Assembly: GCA_025699025.1 (NCBI GenBank) | Contig: JAILWJ010000003.1 | Location: forward strand, 340,192-404,191 | Direction: 5' to 3' | Length of the DNA stretch: 64,000 nt | Source: Nitrosarchaeum sp. | GTDB lineage: Archaea > Thermoproteota > Nitrososphaeria > Nitrososphaerales > Nitrosopumilaceae | Part shown: positions 44,813 to 52,417 of the stretch, in pieces | Layout of the letters: the number at the start of each line of letters is the position of its first letter | Numbering within the stretch: position 1 is the first letter of the stretch | Notes under the pieces: model-generated | Told to the model about the DNA's origin: nothing | What the model saw: the letters and a program-made list of their open reading frames with translations, nothing else | Databases searched by the model: none | Made by a program: the position numbers and the translations under genes

Positions 44813-45909
44813 ATGATTGTCTCCAGAGCTTGAACAAGTTTAAGATTGTCTTTGTGAGATTTTATTGCTATTCGGATAAAGTGGTTATTCAGACCAGGAA
44901 AGTTTTTGCAGTCACGAACGAAGATTTTTTTTTCAAGCAATTTTTTTTGCAATTCTGATGAATCATGTTTTGTCTTGACCAAGATAAAATTTGTAGATGA
45001 TTCAATTAATTCAAAACCATTCATGCGAGAAATTTTATTTTTGAGAAAAGCATATTCTTTTTTTATTATAAAGTTTGATTTGGATAGATGGGATGTATGA
45101 TTCAGTGCAGTTATTGCGGCATGCTCTGCCATCATGTTAACACTCCATGGAATCTTGATCTTTTTCAAGATAGATATAACATATTTGGAGGATGCGGCAT
45201 AACCAACTCGTATCCCTGCAAGCCCAAATGATTTTGTAAGCGATCTAAGAACAACAAGATTGTCAAATTTTGTAACACTTGATATTACTGACTGATCAGA
45301 CGCTGGAACCATCTCTATAAAACATTCATCAACAAATACCAACGAGTTTTGTTTTTTTGCAGTACGGATAATTTTGAGCACCTCTTTTTTAAAAACAAGT
45401 TTACCTGTAGGATTATTTGGATTACAGATAAAGACACATCCATCTTTTGGAATTTGGGAAATAAATCGATCCAGATCTTGTGACAAGTCCATTGTCTTAA
45501 AACGCAAGATTTTAGAGGTGTTTAGTTTTGAGGCAGCCTCATACTCTCCAAAGGTGGGTATTGGGATTAGTACCGGGGTATTTTTTGACAGAAAGGCGTT
45601 ACAGAAATTGTATATGATTTCTACTGCACCGTTTCCTGCAATTAGATTGGATTGAGGTATTTTAGAATACTTGGACAGTGCGAATAGAAGCTTGGAGGAG
45701 CTAATGTCAGGATAGTCATTGATCTTTTTGATTTGCTTGTACAGCGTATTTTTTACTTGTATTGGCATGCCTACAGGAGTTACATTTGAGCTAAAATCCA
45801 CAATTCCAGAAATGTTGGTATTTTTTGAAGACAGACCGCCATGAATTACAGGATTGTGGGTCTCAAATGCAGGTTTTGCTCTTATTTTCACAGTTCCAGA
45901 TAGTACCAT
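44809..45909 (-). CDS. cobD: L-threonine-O-3-phosphate decarboxylase
   Basis: HisC-like PLP enzyme that makes aminopropanol phosphate for the CbiB step. About 366 residues from ATG 45909; a longer frame to 45996 would overlap asd. Motifs: DFSSNVTPVGMPIQVKN, GNGAVEIIYNFC, FICNPNNPTGKLVFKKE, VFVDECFIEMVP and the PLP lysine in SLTKSFGLAGIRVGY. First gene of the cobalamin operon; neighbours (cbiP, cbiB, cobS, cobY) separate it from hisC. Confidence 0.9.
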   Translation of the reverse strand: MVLSGTVKIRAKPAFETHNPVIHGGLSSKNTNISGIVDFSSNVTPVGMPIQVKNTLYKQIKKINDYPDISSSKLLFALSKYSKIPQSNLIAGNGAVEIIYNFCNAFLSKNTPVLIPIPTFGEYEAASKLNTSKILRFKTMDLSQDLDRFISQIPKDGCVFICNPNNPTGKLVFKKEVLKIIRTAKKQNSLVFVDECFIEMVPASDQSVISSVTKFDNLVVLRSLTKSFGLAGIRVGYAASSKYVISILKKIKIPWSVNMMAEHAAITALNHTSHLSKSNFIIKKEYAFLKNKISRMNGFELIESSTNFILVKTKHDSSELQKKLLEKKIFVRDCKNFPGLNNHFIRIAIKSHKDNLKLVQALETII

Positions 45910-45924
45910 GTGATATAGTATCTT

Positions 45925-45937
45925 TTGGTAATACCAA
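45925..45937. promoter_or_regulatory. 13-nt palindrome in the cobD-asd divergent region
   Basis: TTGGT-AAT-ACCAA, a perfect 5-bp inverted repeat, 16 nt before the cobD start and 38 nt before asd. Regulator binding site candidate. Confidence 0.35.
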
Positions 45938-45943
45938 TAACGA

Positions 45944-45951
45944 TTATTAAT
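45944..45951 (+). promoter_or_regulatory. asd: TATA box of asd
   Basis: TTATTAAT centred about 27 nt before the asd ATG; the expected start site falls within the inverted repeat just before the ATG. Confidence 0.5.
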
Positions 45952-45958
45952 TGAAATT

Positions 45959-45974
45959 GTTCTATGATTAGAAC
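45959..45974. promoter_or_regulatory. asd: Inverted repeat abutting the asd start codon
   Basis: GTTCTA-TGAT-TAGAAC, a perfect 6-bp repeat ending at the base before the ATG and covering the predicted transcription start, a good position for a repressor. Confidence 0.4.
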
Positions 45975-47051
45975 ATGGAGAAGAAAAGAGTTGCAATTAT
46001 AGGTGTAACTGGTGCTGTAGGTCAGGAATTTGTCCAGTCTTTAGACAATCATCCTTGGTTTGAGGTCACACAGATTGCAGCATCGGAGCGTTCCGCCGGC
46101 AAAAAGTATCTTGATGCCATTAGAGATGCAAGCGGAATTGTTTCATGGGATGTAGGGGGAGAGATCCCAGAATATATCAAAAATATGACAGTTAGAGGAA
46201 TAGATGAGATTGATACATCTCAGCTTGATTTGGTGTTTTCAGCAGTCGAATCAGTTGCTGCAAGAGATATTGAAACCAAGATGGCAGCAGATGTTCCCGT
46301 GATTTCAACTAGCTCTGCTTATAGGTACGAAGACGATGTGCCAATTTTAATTCCAGGTATAAATGACGAACAGGCCGATCTTTTAGACATTCAGAAAAAG
46401 AATCGAAATTGGAAAGGATGGGTCGCCCCACTTCCGAACTGCACCACTACTGGACTTGCAATTACCCTCAAGCCGTTACTTGAAAAATATGGTGCAAAGA
46501 AAGTCATGATGACATCAATGCAGGCAATATCAGGCGGTGGAAAGTCGGGAGTATCAGCAATGGGTATTACCGATAACATAATTCCGTATATACCAAAAGA
46601 AGAAGGAAAGGTCAGGACTGAAACCAGAAAGATTTTGGGTAAATTAAAAGACGGTAAAATTGTCGATGCAGACATTAGAGTTAGTTGCACATGTACTCGC
46701 GTACCAGTAATTGATGGTCACACAGAGTCGGTATTTGTTGAAACAGATAAGGAAATAGATCCGGCATTGGCAAAGGAGACATACAATCAATACAACAAGG
46801 AGATATCGGTTGCAGGATTGCCTTCTGCACCAAAAGACTACTATGCATTTCATGACGATCCAACCAGACCTCAACCGAGAATGGAAAGAGAAGTTGGTGG
46901 AGGAATGACTACAACAATTGGCAGAGTGGAAAGAGAAGAACTGTTTGACAATGGCCTCAAGTACATGCTATTTTCACACAACAAAAAGATGGGTTCTGCA
47001 AAAGGCGCTGTATTGTTAGCAGAGATGCTTTACAAAAAAGGAAAAATCTAG
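45975..47051 (+). CDS. asd: Aspartate-semialdehyde dehydrogenase
   Basis: Reduces aspartyl phosphate for lysine, threonine and methionine, so it feeds thrC and, through threonine phosphate, CobD. 358 residues of the archaeal/yeast type: VAIIGVTGAVGQEFVQSL, STSSAYRYEDDVPILIPGIN, the catalytic Cys in PLPNCTTTGLAITL, QAISGGGKSGVSAMGI and EREVGGGMTTTIGRVE. T-runs follow at 47053-47071. Confidence 0.95.
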   Translation: MEKKRVAIIGVTGAVGQEFVQSLDNHPWFEVTQIAASERSAGKKYLDAIRDASGIVSWDVGGEIPEYIKNMTVRGIDEIDTSQLDLVFSAVESVAARDIETKMAADVPVISTSSAYRYEDDVPILIPGINDEQADLLDIQKKNRNWKGWVAPLPNCTTTGLAITLKPLLEKYGAKKVMMTSMQAISGGGKSGVSAMGITDNIIPYIPKEEGKVRTETRKILGKLKDGKIVDADIRVSCTCTRVPVIDGHTESVFVETDKEIDPALAKETYNQYNKEISVAGLPSAPKDYYAFHDDPTRPQPRMEREVGGGMTTTIGRVEREELFDNGLKYMLFSHNKKMGSAKGAVLLAEMLYKKGKI

Positions 47052-47052
47052 A

Positions 47053-47071
47053 TATTTTTTGCAATTTTTTC
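47053..47071 (+). terminator. T-rich termination signal after asd
   Basis: TATTTTTTGCAATTTTTTC directly after the asd stop, two T6 runs, typical of archaeal termination. Confidence 0.5.
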
Positions 47072-47080
47072 AATAATAAC

Positions 47081-47088
47081 TTTATAAG
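47081..47088 (+). promoter_or_regulatory. TATA box of the Lrp-type gene
   Basis: TTTATAAG; the expected start site near 47110 lies right at an AGGTG ribosome-site-like sequence (47111-47115) and upstream of the ACG codon at 47122. Confidence 0.5.
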
Positions 47089-47121
47089 AACCAGAAATCT
47101 AGATCGTTTCAGGTGTTTTAA

Positions 47122-47589
47122 ACGGCAAAAGTTGATGATTTGGATTTACATATATTGTCTGAATTATCAAATGATGCATCAATTTCAGTACCAAGGCTTT
47201 CAAAGAAAATCAATGTTAATTCATCAGTGGTATATTCTAGAATAAAACGGCTAGTCAAAAGAAAACTCATTGAAAGATTCACAATCGTTGTAAATGATAC
47301 AGAGCTTGGTTACAATGTAAAGGCATTGACTGGAATCAACATGGATACAAAAAAAAGAGATCACATAATTGAGGAGTTGTTCAAGATTGACGGCGTAAGA
47401 GAGATAGCCGAAGTGACAGGTAGGTTTGATATTTTAGTTACAATGTATGCAAAATCCCTAGACCAGATGCACAAGATGGTTTCAGAGCGCATAGGGCGAA
47501 TTGAAGGCATCCAGTCATCAGAGTCGTTCATAGAGATGAAGACAAGAACAAAAGCAATGCCATATATGCCATCAAAGGAAAGTGACTAG
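47122..47589 (+). CDS. Lrp/AsnC-family transcription regulator, possible ACG start
   Basis: 155 residues from ACG at 47122 or 149 from TTG at 47140. The wHTH (DLHILSELSNDASISVPRLS; SVVYSRIKRLVKRKLIERFT) is followed by a RAM/ACT ligand domain (NVKALTGINMDTKKRDHII, GRFDILVTMYAKSLDQM). Only the upstream reading TAKVDDLDLHILSEL gives the usual family N-terminus, and AGGTG sits 7 nt before that ACG. ctaB starts inside its stop codon. Its ligand and targets are unknown; the adjacent asd promoter carries candidate operators. Confidence 0.9.
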   Translation, partial: TAKVDDLDLHILSELSNDASISVPRLSKKINVNSSVVYSRIKRLVKRKLIERFTIVVNDTELGYNVKALTGINMDTKKRDHIIEELFKIDGVREIAEVTGRFDILVTMYAKSLDQMHKMVSERIGRIEGIQSSESFIEMKTRTKAMPYMPSKESD

Positions 47590-48521
47590 TGGTGCAAAAA
47601 CAAAAGTCCGAATCACGCGTTGCAGTATATTATGAATTAACAAAGCCAAAGATATGGTATTTGCTGGTTTTCACAGCATTTGGCGCAACGCTTACTGCTG
47701 CTAATATTTATGACATAGAGGTATCCGCTGCCACATGGGCATTGGTACTATTCTCGGTTGCAGCAGGCTCTGCTGCAGCAAACACACTAACAAACTACCA
47801 TGATAGAGACATTGATGCAATCATGGAAAGAACGAAAGGCAGACCACTTCCATCAAAGAGGATCCACCCGGCAGAGAAAGCAAGGAATTTCGGATTGGCT
47901 CTTGCAGGAATTTCTCTGGTTTTGGCGTTTGGAATATCATTCACAACCACGTTGGAGCAAGGTTTGTGGGCCACATCATTTATTGCGTTTGGATTGTTAA
48001 ACAATGTTCTAGTTTACTCGTATGCGTTAAAACGCAACTCAAGAACCAACATAATACTTGGAGGATTGTGTGGTGGAGCCCCACCAATGATCGGATGGGT
48101 TGCAGTTACAATGTCGGATTTGTGGACAATGGGTCTTGCAATGGCAGGACTTGTATTCATATGGATTCCAATGCACATATGGGCCCTGACTCTTCACTTT
48201 AAAGAAGATTACAACAAGGTAAATGTACCAATGCTTACTGCCGTTCAGTCTGAAAAAACATCTGCAAGAACCATAGCAATTTCAACTTTTGTGATGGTGG
48301 TATTTTCTATTGCCCCATTCTTTTTGACTACAGAAAATGGAGAGCCCATGGTAGGTCCTGTATACCTGTGGACTGCAATTGTTTCAGGTGCAGTCATGAT
48401 AGCCATATCAGCATGGGTTATTGCAAAACCTATGGAGAAAGCATCATGGACGCTATTCAAATTTTCCAGTCCATACTTGGCAGTATTATTTATAGCACTG
48501 ATGGTAGATTCGGCGTTATAG
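47589..48521 (+). CDS. ctaB: Protoheme IX farnesyltransferase (heme O synthase)
   Basis: UbiA-family prenyltransferase that makes heme O for the terminal oxidase. 310 residues with many membrane helices. The prenyl-diphosphate motif is TNYHDRDIDAIMERTKGRPLP and the second is GWVAVTMSDLWTMGLA. GTG start overlaps the Lrp gene stop codon by one base. Fits an oxygen-respiring archaeon. Confidence 0.93.
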   Translation: MVQKQKSESRVAVYYELTKPKIWYLLVFTAFGATLTAANIYDIEVSAATWALVLFSVAAGSAAANTLTNYHDRDIDAIMERTKGRPLPSKRIHPAEKARNFGLALAGISLVLAFGISFTTTLEQGLWATSFIAFGLLNNVLVYSYALKRNSRTNIILGGLCGGAPPMIGWVAVTMSDLWTMGLAMAGLVFIWIPMHIWALTLHFKEDYNKVNVPMLTAVQSEKTSARTIAISTFVMVVFSIAPFFLTTENGEPMVGPVYLWTAIVSGAVMIAISAWVIAKPMEKASWTLFKFSSPYLAVLFIALMVDSAL

Positions 48522-48725
48522 AAGACTGCTTTTATCATCCAAGCTGTTAAGTTCTTTTGTAATTTCAGAATGTCGTTTAATTAGTGACTCTAGTTCATTT
48601 TTGATATTTGATGAATCCCATTGTGATTTTACAAGAAAGGTTAGTTTGGAAACAATACTCCATTGAATATTGTTTTGCTCATCTATTAATTCCAGAAATC
48701 TTTTACCCTTTTCGTCTTCAGACAT
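48516..48725 (-). CDS. Small helical protein, unknown
   Basis: 69 residues opening MSEDEKGKRFLELIDEQNN, charged and probably all-helical. Its last 6 nt overlap the ctaB end. It starts with ATG. Composition is protein-like and stop-free, but no family is recognised. Confidence 0.6.
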   Translation of the reverse strand: MSEDEKGKRFLELIDEQNNIQWSIVSKLTFLVKSQWDSSNIKNELESLIKRHSEITKELNSLDDKSSLL

Positions 48726-48812
48726 GATTTTTTTGAGTGCTTAGAATCATAAAAAGTTAGCAATATAGGTAATAACATAATTTCAAAATTTTATTTACCA
48801 TCACAAGAACAA

Positions 48813-48977
48813 ATGTCTATGCAATGCAGCATTTCAGAATGCAAAATGAAATCCATTCAAACCGTAAATATAGGGTTTAAAGAAAAAAGAAATCTTTGTG
48901 AGCGTCACTACAAACTGTTCAACAACAAAGATGAAAAGTACAAGCCTATTTTTATCAAGGCAATCAAATTTAAATAG
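48813..48977 (+). CDS. 54-residue probable zinc-binding protein
   Basis: Opens MSMQCSISECKMKSIQTVNI and continues with NLCERHYKLFNNKD, giving Cys-x4-Cys and Cys-x2-His, a plausible one-zinc site. The rest is basic. It is shorter than a usual ORF cut-off. AT-rich flanks precede its ATG. I recall similar tiny Cys/His proteins in this phylum but cannot name the family. Confidence 0.6.
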   Translation: MSMQCSISECKMKSIQTVNIGFKEKRNLCERHYKLFNNKDEKYKPIFIKAIKFK

Positions 48978-49051
48978 AAAAATCGTGTTTGGTTGGTTTT
49001 TGTACTTGAAATTATTGAAAGATTTAACATCTACTATTTGCAATAAAAGAC

Positions 49052-49522
49052 ATGGCTACCAAGAAAAAGACAGTTAAAAAGTCACCAAAGCCAAAAAAAC
49101 AGCAAACCAAGGCATCTACAAAACCAAAGATAGCATCAAAGACAGAATTTGAAAAGGCTTGGAGAGAGTACAATGCCGCATTAAGCGTGTGGAAAGAATC
49201 CCTTGCACAGTGGCAAAAAGCAACAAATGACACGTTAATGACATACCATGATGCCTGTCAAAGAGCACTTGAGTCAGATGCAGAGCTGTTAAAAAAAGTC
49301 AGCTCTAGTTGGGAGCAGACATGGGAAGAAATTGGTCCAGAATACATCAAACAACAAACAAAGATGATTGAAAATATTTTCAAGGAGACAAACATAGAGT
49401 CTGTTAAGAAATTCAATGAGCAATGGGAAAGATTCCTGAAAACTTCAGGCGATGATTCGATCAAAGCATATCAAGAAGCCATAAAGCGATTCAATGAGGC
49501 TTGGAAAACAAATCAGATGTAA
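49052..49522 (+). CDS. Trp-rich amphipathic helical protein, phasin-like (paralog A)
   Basis: 156 residues. A Lys/Pro-rich start (MATKKKTVKKSPKPKKQQTK) leads into helices with WREYNAALSVWKESLAQWQK and a C-terminal WERFLKTSGDDSIKAYQEAI module, with W-to-W spacing of 26. The same N- and C-terminal modules occur in the minus-strand protein at 51465-51881. Such soluble, Trp/Ala/Lys-rich helices resemble phasins, which coat polyhydroxyalkanoate granules. The Lys-rich head could bind nucleic acid or polyphosphate. Confidence 0.85.
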   Translation: MATKKKTVKKSPKPKKQQTKASTKPKIASKTEFEKAWREYNAALSVWKESLAQWQKATNDTLMTYHDACQRALESDAELLKKVSSSWEQTWEEIGPEYIKQQTKMIENIFKETNIESVKKFNEQWERFLKTSGDDSIKAYQEAIKRFNEAWKTNQM

Positions 49523-49729
49523 AAATCAGCACATATTTTTTCTTCACCAATACACCTGCTGAATCCCTATGTCACTGTTTGAGAAATAAGATGATATGAG
49601 CCATAACTTGAGAAATTACAAAATCCGACCACTTGCCCATCAAAAATGAGTGATAAATTCTAGTAAATAAGCAAATGACGCGAAAGAAGAAAAATAGGAT
49701 TATAATTAGTGCCTTTAATTTTTAGTTGG
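49523..49729. other. Intergenic region
   Basis: 207 nt, AT-rich, holding the promoter of the next gene (TATA-like ATTATAATTAG near 49699). No RNA gene or ORF supported. Confidence 0.3.
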
Positions 49730-50107
49730 ATGGAAATTTCAATTGAACCATGGAAAAAATTGGTAATTCACGAAGTTATAGAATACAAGTTTGACGACTG
49801 GGTAAAGCAAATCGCATTTAGCACAAGATCATCAGGAGGTGCAATTCCGACCATGCAATGGACAAATGGAGTGGTATTTTCGCCGGCAAATTTTCCTACT
49901 ACAAACATCACCGTAGAAGAACAGTTAAAGGGAATTCTGCACTGGTCATCAGTCTCATTTGCAATAAAAGAAAAATTTGAAAAACAGATAGTAATAGAGA
50001 ATGCGACAATAAATTTGGTGGATGTAAGTGTCAATGAGATATTCAAAGAATTGGCAAATACATTAAAAAAACAATCAAAGTTTGTAAATGAAATTTCCAG
50101 ACAATGA
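49730..50107 (+). CDS. Hypothetical protein, coupled to the next gene
   Basis: 125 residues from ATG 49730 (a TTG/ATG frame opens at 49709). Beta strands (EISIEPWKKLVIHEVIEYKF; QWTNGVVFSPANFPTTNITV) precede helices. No motif recognised. The next gene's ATG lies 4 nt inside its stop, so the two probably act together. Confidence 0.7.
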   Translation: MEISIEPWKKLVIHEVIEYKFDDWVKQIAFSTRSSGGAIPTMQWTNGVVFSPANFPTTNITVEEQLKGILHWSSVSFAIKEKFEKQIVIENATINLVDVSVNEIFKELANTLKKQSKFVNEISRQ

Positions 50108-50790
50108 ATATTGAATCAAGAATCAAAGAATGTCAGATTAGTCTAAATCAAATTAATTATTTTGATCCAGATCCATACTATGTGAATTATTTTTTTGATC
50201 TTTTCATCAAATCTGCAAGTCAAGTACTTGACGGAATATTTGAAGAAGCAAACGATGATTTCGGATTGTTTATCACAAATGGATGTTGCAAAGAAGAGTT
50301 TCTAAAAAAAGCCCTGACAAAAAATGATCAAAATGCATTAGAGTTTATAGAATGGTTTGAAAAGAAGATCAAAAGCGAGCACGAACCACCGTACCCAAAT
50401 TTCATAAAAGAGACGATTGATTTTCAAAAGAGATTCAACAAACTGCCGAAGGTCAAAGTTATGATCAGGCCCAATGAAAGATATTCAAAAGATGCATTTC
50501 TGGAAATTAAAGTGAATTTGTCAAATGAGAGATTAAGATCAAAGGAAGATCTAAACATAGAGATTAAGAGAAATGTTCCGATTTTTTTAGAGATAATTAA
50601 TCGCAAACGCTCATCAAACAACGAACCAAGAGTGACTGAAAACAAAGTCAGAGCATCTGCATTTATGGAAGATGGTTCAGGGGAGAGCTTTGAGATTGCT
50701 TATGCATCAGAACTGTATATTCCAGTATTGAAGAGAATTGTAAAGGAATCACGCCAGAAAATAAAAAACGCATCATGGAAGAAGTTTTAG
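50104..50790 (+). CDS. Hypothetical protein, second gene of an unknown pair
   Basis: 228 residues. Helical start (IKECQISLNQINYFDPDPYY), a Cys pair (NGCCKEEF), and a beta-rich second half (KVKVMIRPNERYSKDAFLEI; KVRASAFMEDGSGESFEIA). I do not recognise it. The 4-nt overlap with the upstream gene points to a shared function. Confidence 0.72.
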   Translation: MNIESRIKECQISLNQINYFDPDPYYVNYFFDLFIKSASQVLDGIFEEANDDFGLFITNGCCKEEFLKKALTKNDQNALEFIEWFEKKIKSEHEPPYPNFIKETIDFQKRFNKLPKVKVMIRPNERYSKDAFLEIKVNLSNERLRSKEDLNIEIKRNVPIFLEIINRKRSSNNEPRVTENKVRASAFMEDGSGESFEIAYASELYIPVLKRIVKESRQKIKNASWKKF

Positions 50791-50886
50791 AATTAGGTGA
50801 GAAATCGCTATCTCAATGTTCAGGTTTTCTTTGGAGATGTGAAATATTTTAAAATTTTATTAGGTCCAGTTATCTTTCAGTATAAC

Positions 50887-51084
50887 ATGGTCACAAGTAA
50901 AACCCGTAAAGTAGATTCAAAGAAACTTGAAAAGCTACAAAAGGAAGAAAAAACTCGAAATGCTGCAAGGCGCAAAGCCCAAAAGCAGGGAAAGAGTATT
51001 GCAACAGACAAATCAGATCCAAAAACCGCAAAACCTGTCAGGCCTGCAAGAAAGGTCACCAAAAAACGAGTCGCAGTAAGGTAA
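50887..51084 (+). CDS. Small Lys/Arg-rich basic protein
   Basis: 65 residues from ATG 50887, with a highly basic body (KLEKLQKEEKTRNAARRKAQ, then ARKVTKKRVAVR). It is probably a nucleic-acid or ribosome-associated protein. A longer frame from 50797 adds a hydrophobic stretch and is less likely to be translated. Confidence 0.6.
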   Translation: MVTSKTRKVDSKKLEKLQKEEKTRNAARRKAQKQGKSIATDKSDPKTAKPVRPARKVTKKRVAVR

Positions 51085-51464
51085 TCATGCAATAAACTGC
51101 TTTTGTTTTATTCCACAAAATAGAGATTTTTTGCACATTCTAAAGAACAGAACAAGTATGGCAAATCATGGTCATAGTTACAAAATTTGCATTTACTCAT
51201 GAACCACTGGTTTTATTTTTTGGATTTAAGCGGTACGTAGAATTTCTACTTTTCTGATTCTCATATTCCTCGTCACTTTCGTATTGGATTGTAGATAAGT
51301 TGGTGTGCACTTTCATTCATTTCCTCGTGCTAGAATTTTTTCAGCTCTGTGTCTTTTGATATGACAGGATTAAGAGAAACTACGATATTAGAGCCATCCA
51401 AGATTACCATCTCTGAAAACAGATTAAATGTAACATCGAAGGTATTAGATGGATTTGAAAAATC
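51085..51464. other. Intergenic region with a tiny zinc-finger ORF
   Basis: 380 nt between the basic protein and paralog B. It contains the 30-residue minus-strand zinc ORF at 51108-51200. The remainder (51201-51464) is AT-rich with no supported gene; a plus-strand frame at 51349-51534 runs antisense into paralog B and is not accepted. Confidence 0.5.
51108..51200 (-). CDS. 30-residue TRASH-like zinc-finger microprotein
   Basis: Opens MSKCKFCNYDHDLPYLFCSL and continues ECAKNLYFVE: CxxC then FCSLEC, the same layout as L24e (CNFC...WFCSAKC) with a shorter loop. It has ATG and TAA. It falls below usual ORF limits. Function could be metal sensing or a partner domain; the coding status is inferred from the motif only. 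Confidence 0.5.
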   Translation of the reverse strand: MSKCKFCNYDHDLPYLFCSLECAKNLYFVE

Positions 51465-51881
51465 TCAGTTTGATTTAGAGCTTGGCCACATCGTACGCCA
51501 GGTGTCGGCAAATTTTTTCATGAATTCGCCATAGGCTTGCATCTGCTCCATTCCAGATGAGCTGAGTGCCTTTTGCCAGTTTTCAGCAAATTGCTTAAAG
51601 GCAGATGTATTGGATTCGCTCAATGCTTTTTGCCAGGCTTGGCCAAATTCCTTGTAGGATTTCATTCCCGCGTCTGTAAGTGCCTTTTGCCAATTATCCC
51701 CAAACATCTTCATAGTTTCTGCACTAGATTCTTTGGCAGCTTTTTCCCAAACCTCATTAAACTTGGCTTGCATCTCATTGCTGGCATCTTGAATCTGTTC
51801 GAAAACTTTTTTCCAATTTTCAAGGGATTTTGAATATTCCTGCCACAGGGAGTCCCATTCGTTTGATTTTTCTTCTGACAT
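51465..51881 (-). CDS. Trp-periodic helical protein, phasin-like (paralog B)
   Basis: 138 residues, almost entirely helical. Trp residues recur every 19 positions: FNEVWEKAAKES, FGDNWQKALTDAG, FGQAWQKALSES and FAENWQKALSSSG, and a last step of 26 to FADTW. The N-terminus (SLWQEYSKSLENWKKVFEQI) matches paralog A. No signal peptide. A phasin or PhaE-like role is inference. The thioesterase and SHOCT genes follow on the same strand. Confidence 0.85.
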   Translation of the reverse strand: MSEEKSNEWDSLWQEYSKSLENWKKVFEQIQDASNEMQAKFNEVWEKAAKESSAETMKMFGDNWQKALTDAGMKSYKEFGQAWQKALSESNTSAFKQFAENWQKALSSSGMEQMQAYGEFMKKFADTWRTMWPSSKSN

Positions 51882-51930
51882 TAGTTAATGGATTATTTTT
51901 GTGACTCTTAAACTGATCCATTGAGCTAGG

Positions 51931-52416
51931 CTAGAGTTTCTTGCGATTCTTTAGTCTTTCTTGCATTCTGATCTTGCCCTCTTCGAATTTAATTCTATCC
52001 TCATCAGTTTTTAGTAATAGTTTTGGCACCTCAGCAGGCCTGCCATTTTTATCTAACGCAACAAATGTGACAAATGCAGTTCCAGTTATTGTCCTAATTC
52101 CAGTAACAATATCTTCAGCCTCTGCCTTTACTTCAATTTCCATTGATGAATTGTGAACATAATTTATTCTGGCGTTTAGCTTCAAGACATTACCCACATA
52201 GACTGGCTTGATGAAATTTACACTATCCATGCTTACAGTTACTGCATTTGATTGTGAATGTCGCTGAGCTACAATTCCTGCAACCATGTCTATATGTTTT
52301 AGAATCTCTCCGCCAAACACATTTCCCGCAGGATTTGCATCGGATGGAAACATTCGAAGTATTACCTCAGCCTGAGATTCCTCAGGGGTTTTTTCTGGTT
52401 TGATTTGATATGACAT
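51931..52416 (-). CDS. Acyl-CoA thioesterase, hotdog fold
   Basis: 161 residues. Signature SDANPAGNVFGGEILKHIDM with VAGIVAQRHSQSNAVTVSMD and a metal-free active-site Asp. It belongs to the YciA/BFIT branch that cleaves acyl-CoA. Its ATG is 1 nt from the SHOCT gene end. Sits beside paralog B, which hints at acyl-CoA or polymer metabolism. Confidence 0.88.
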   Translation of the reverse strand: MSYQIKPEKTPEESQAEVILRMFPSDANPAGNVFGGEILKHIDMVAGIVAQRHSQSNAVTVSMDSVNFIKPVYVGNVLKLNARINYVHNSSMEIEVKAEAEDIVTGIRTITGTAFVTFVALDKNGRPAEVPKLLLKTDEDRIKFEEGKIRMQERLKNRKKL

Positions 52417-52417
52417 T

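Noticed and set aside
51349-51534. 61-codon plus-strand frame MSFDMTGLRETTILEP
   Set aside because: Its end lies antisense to the Trp-periodic paralog B; only its first part looks protein-like. Could be a remnant, but I cannot support it.
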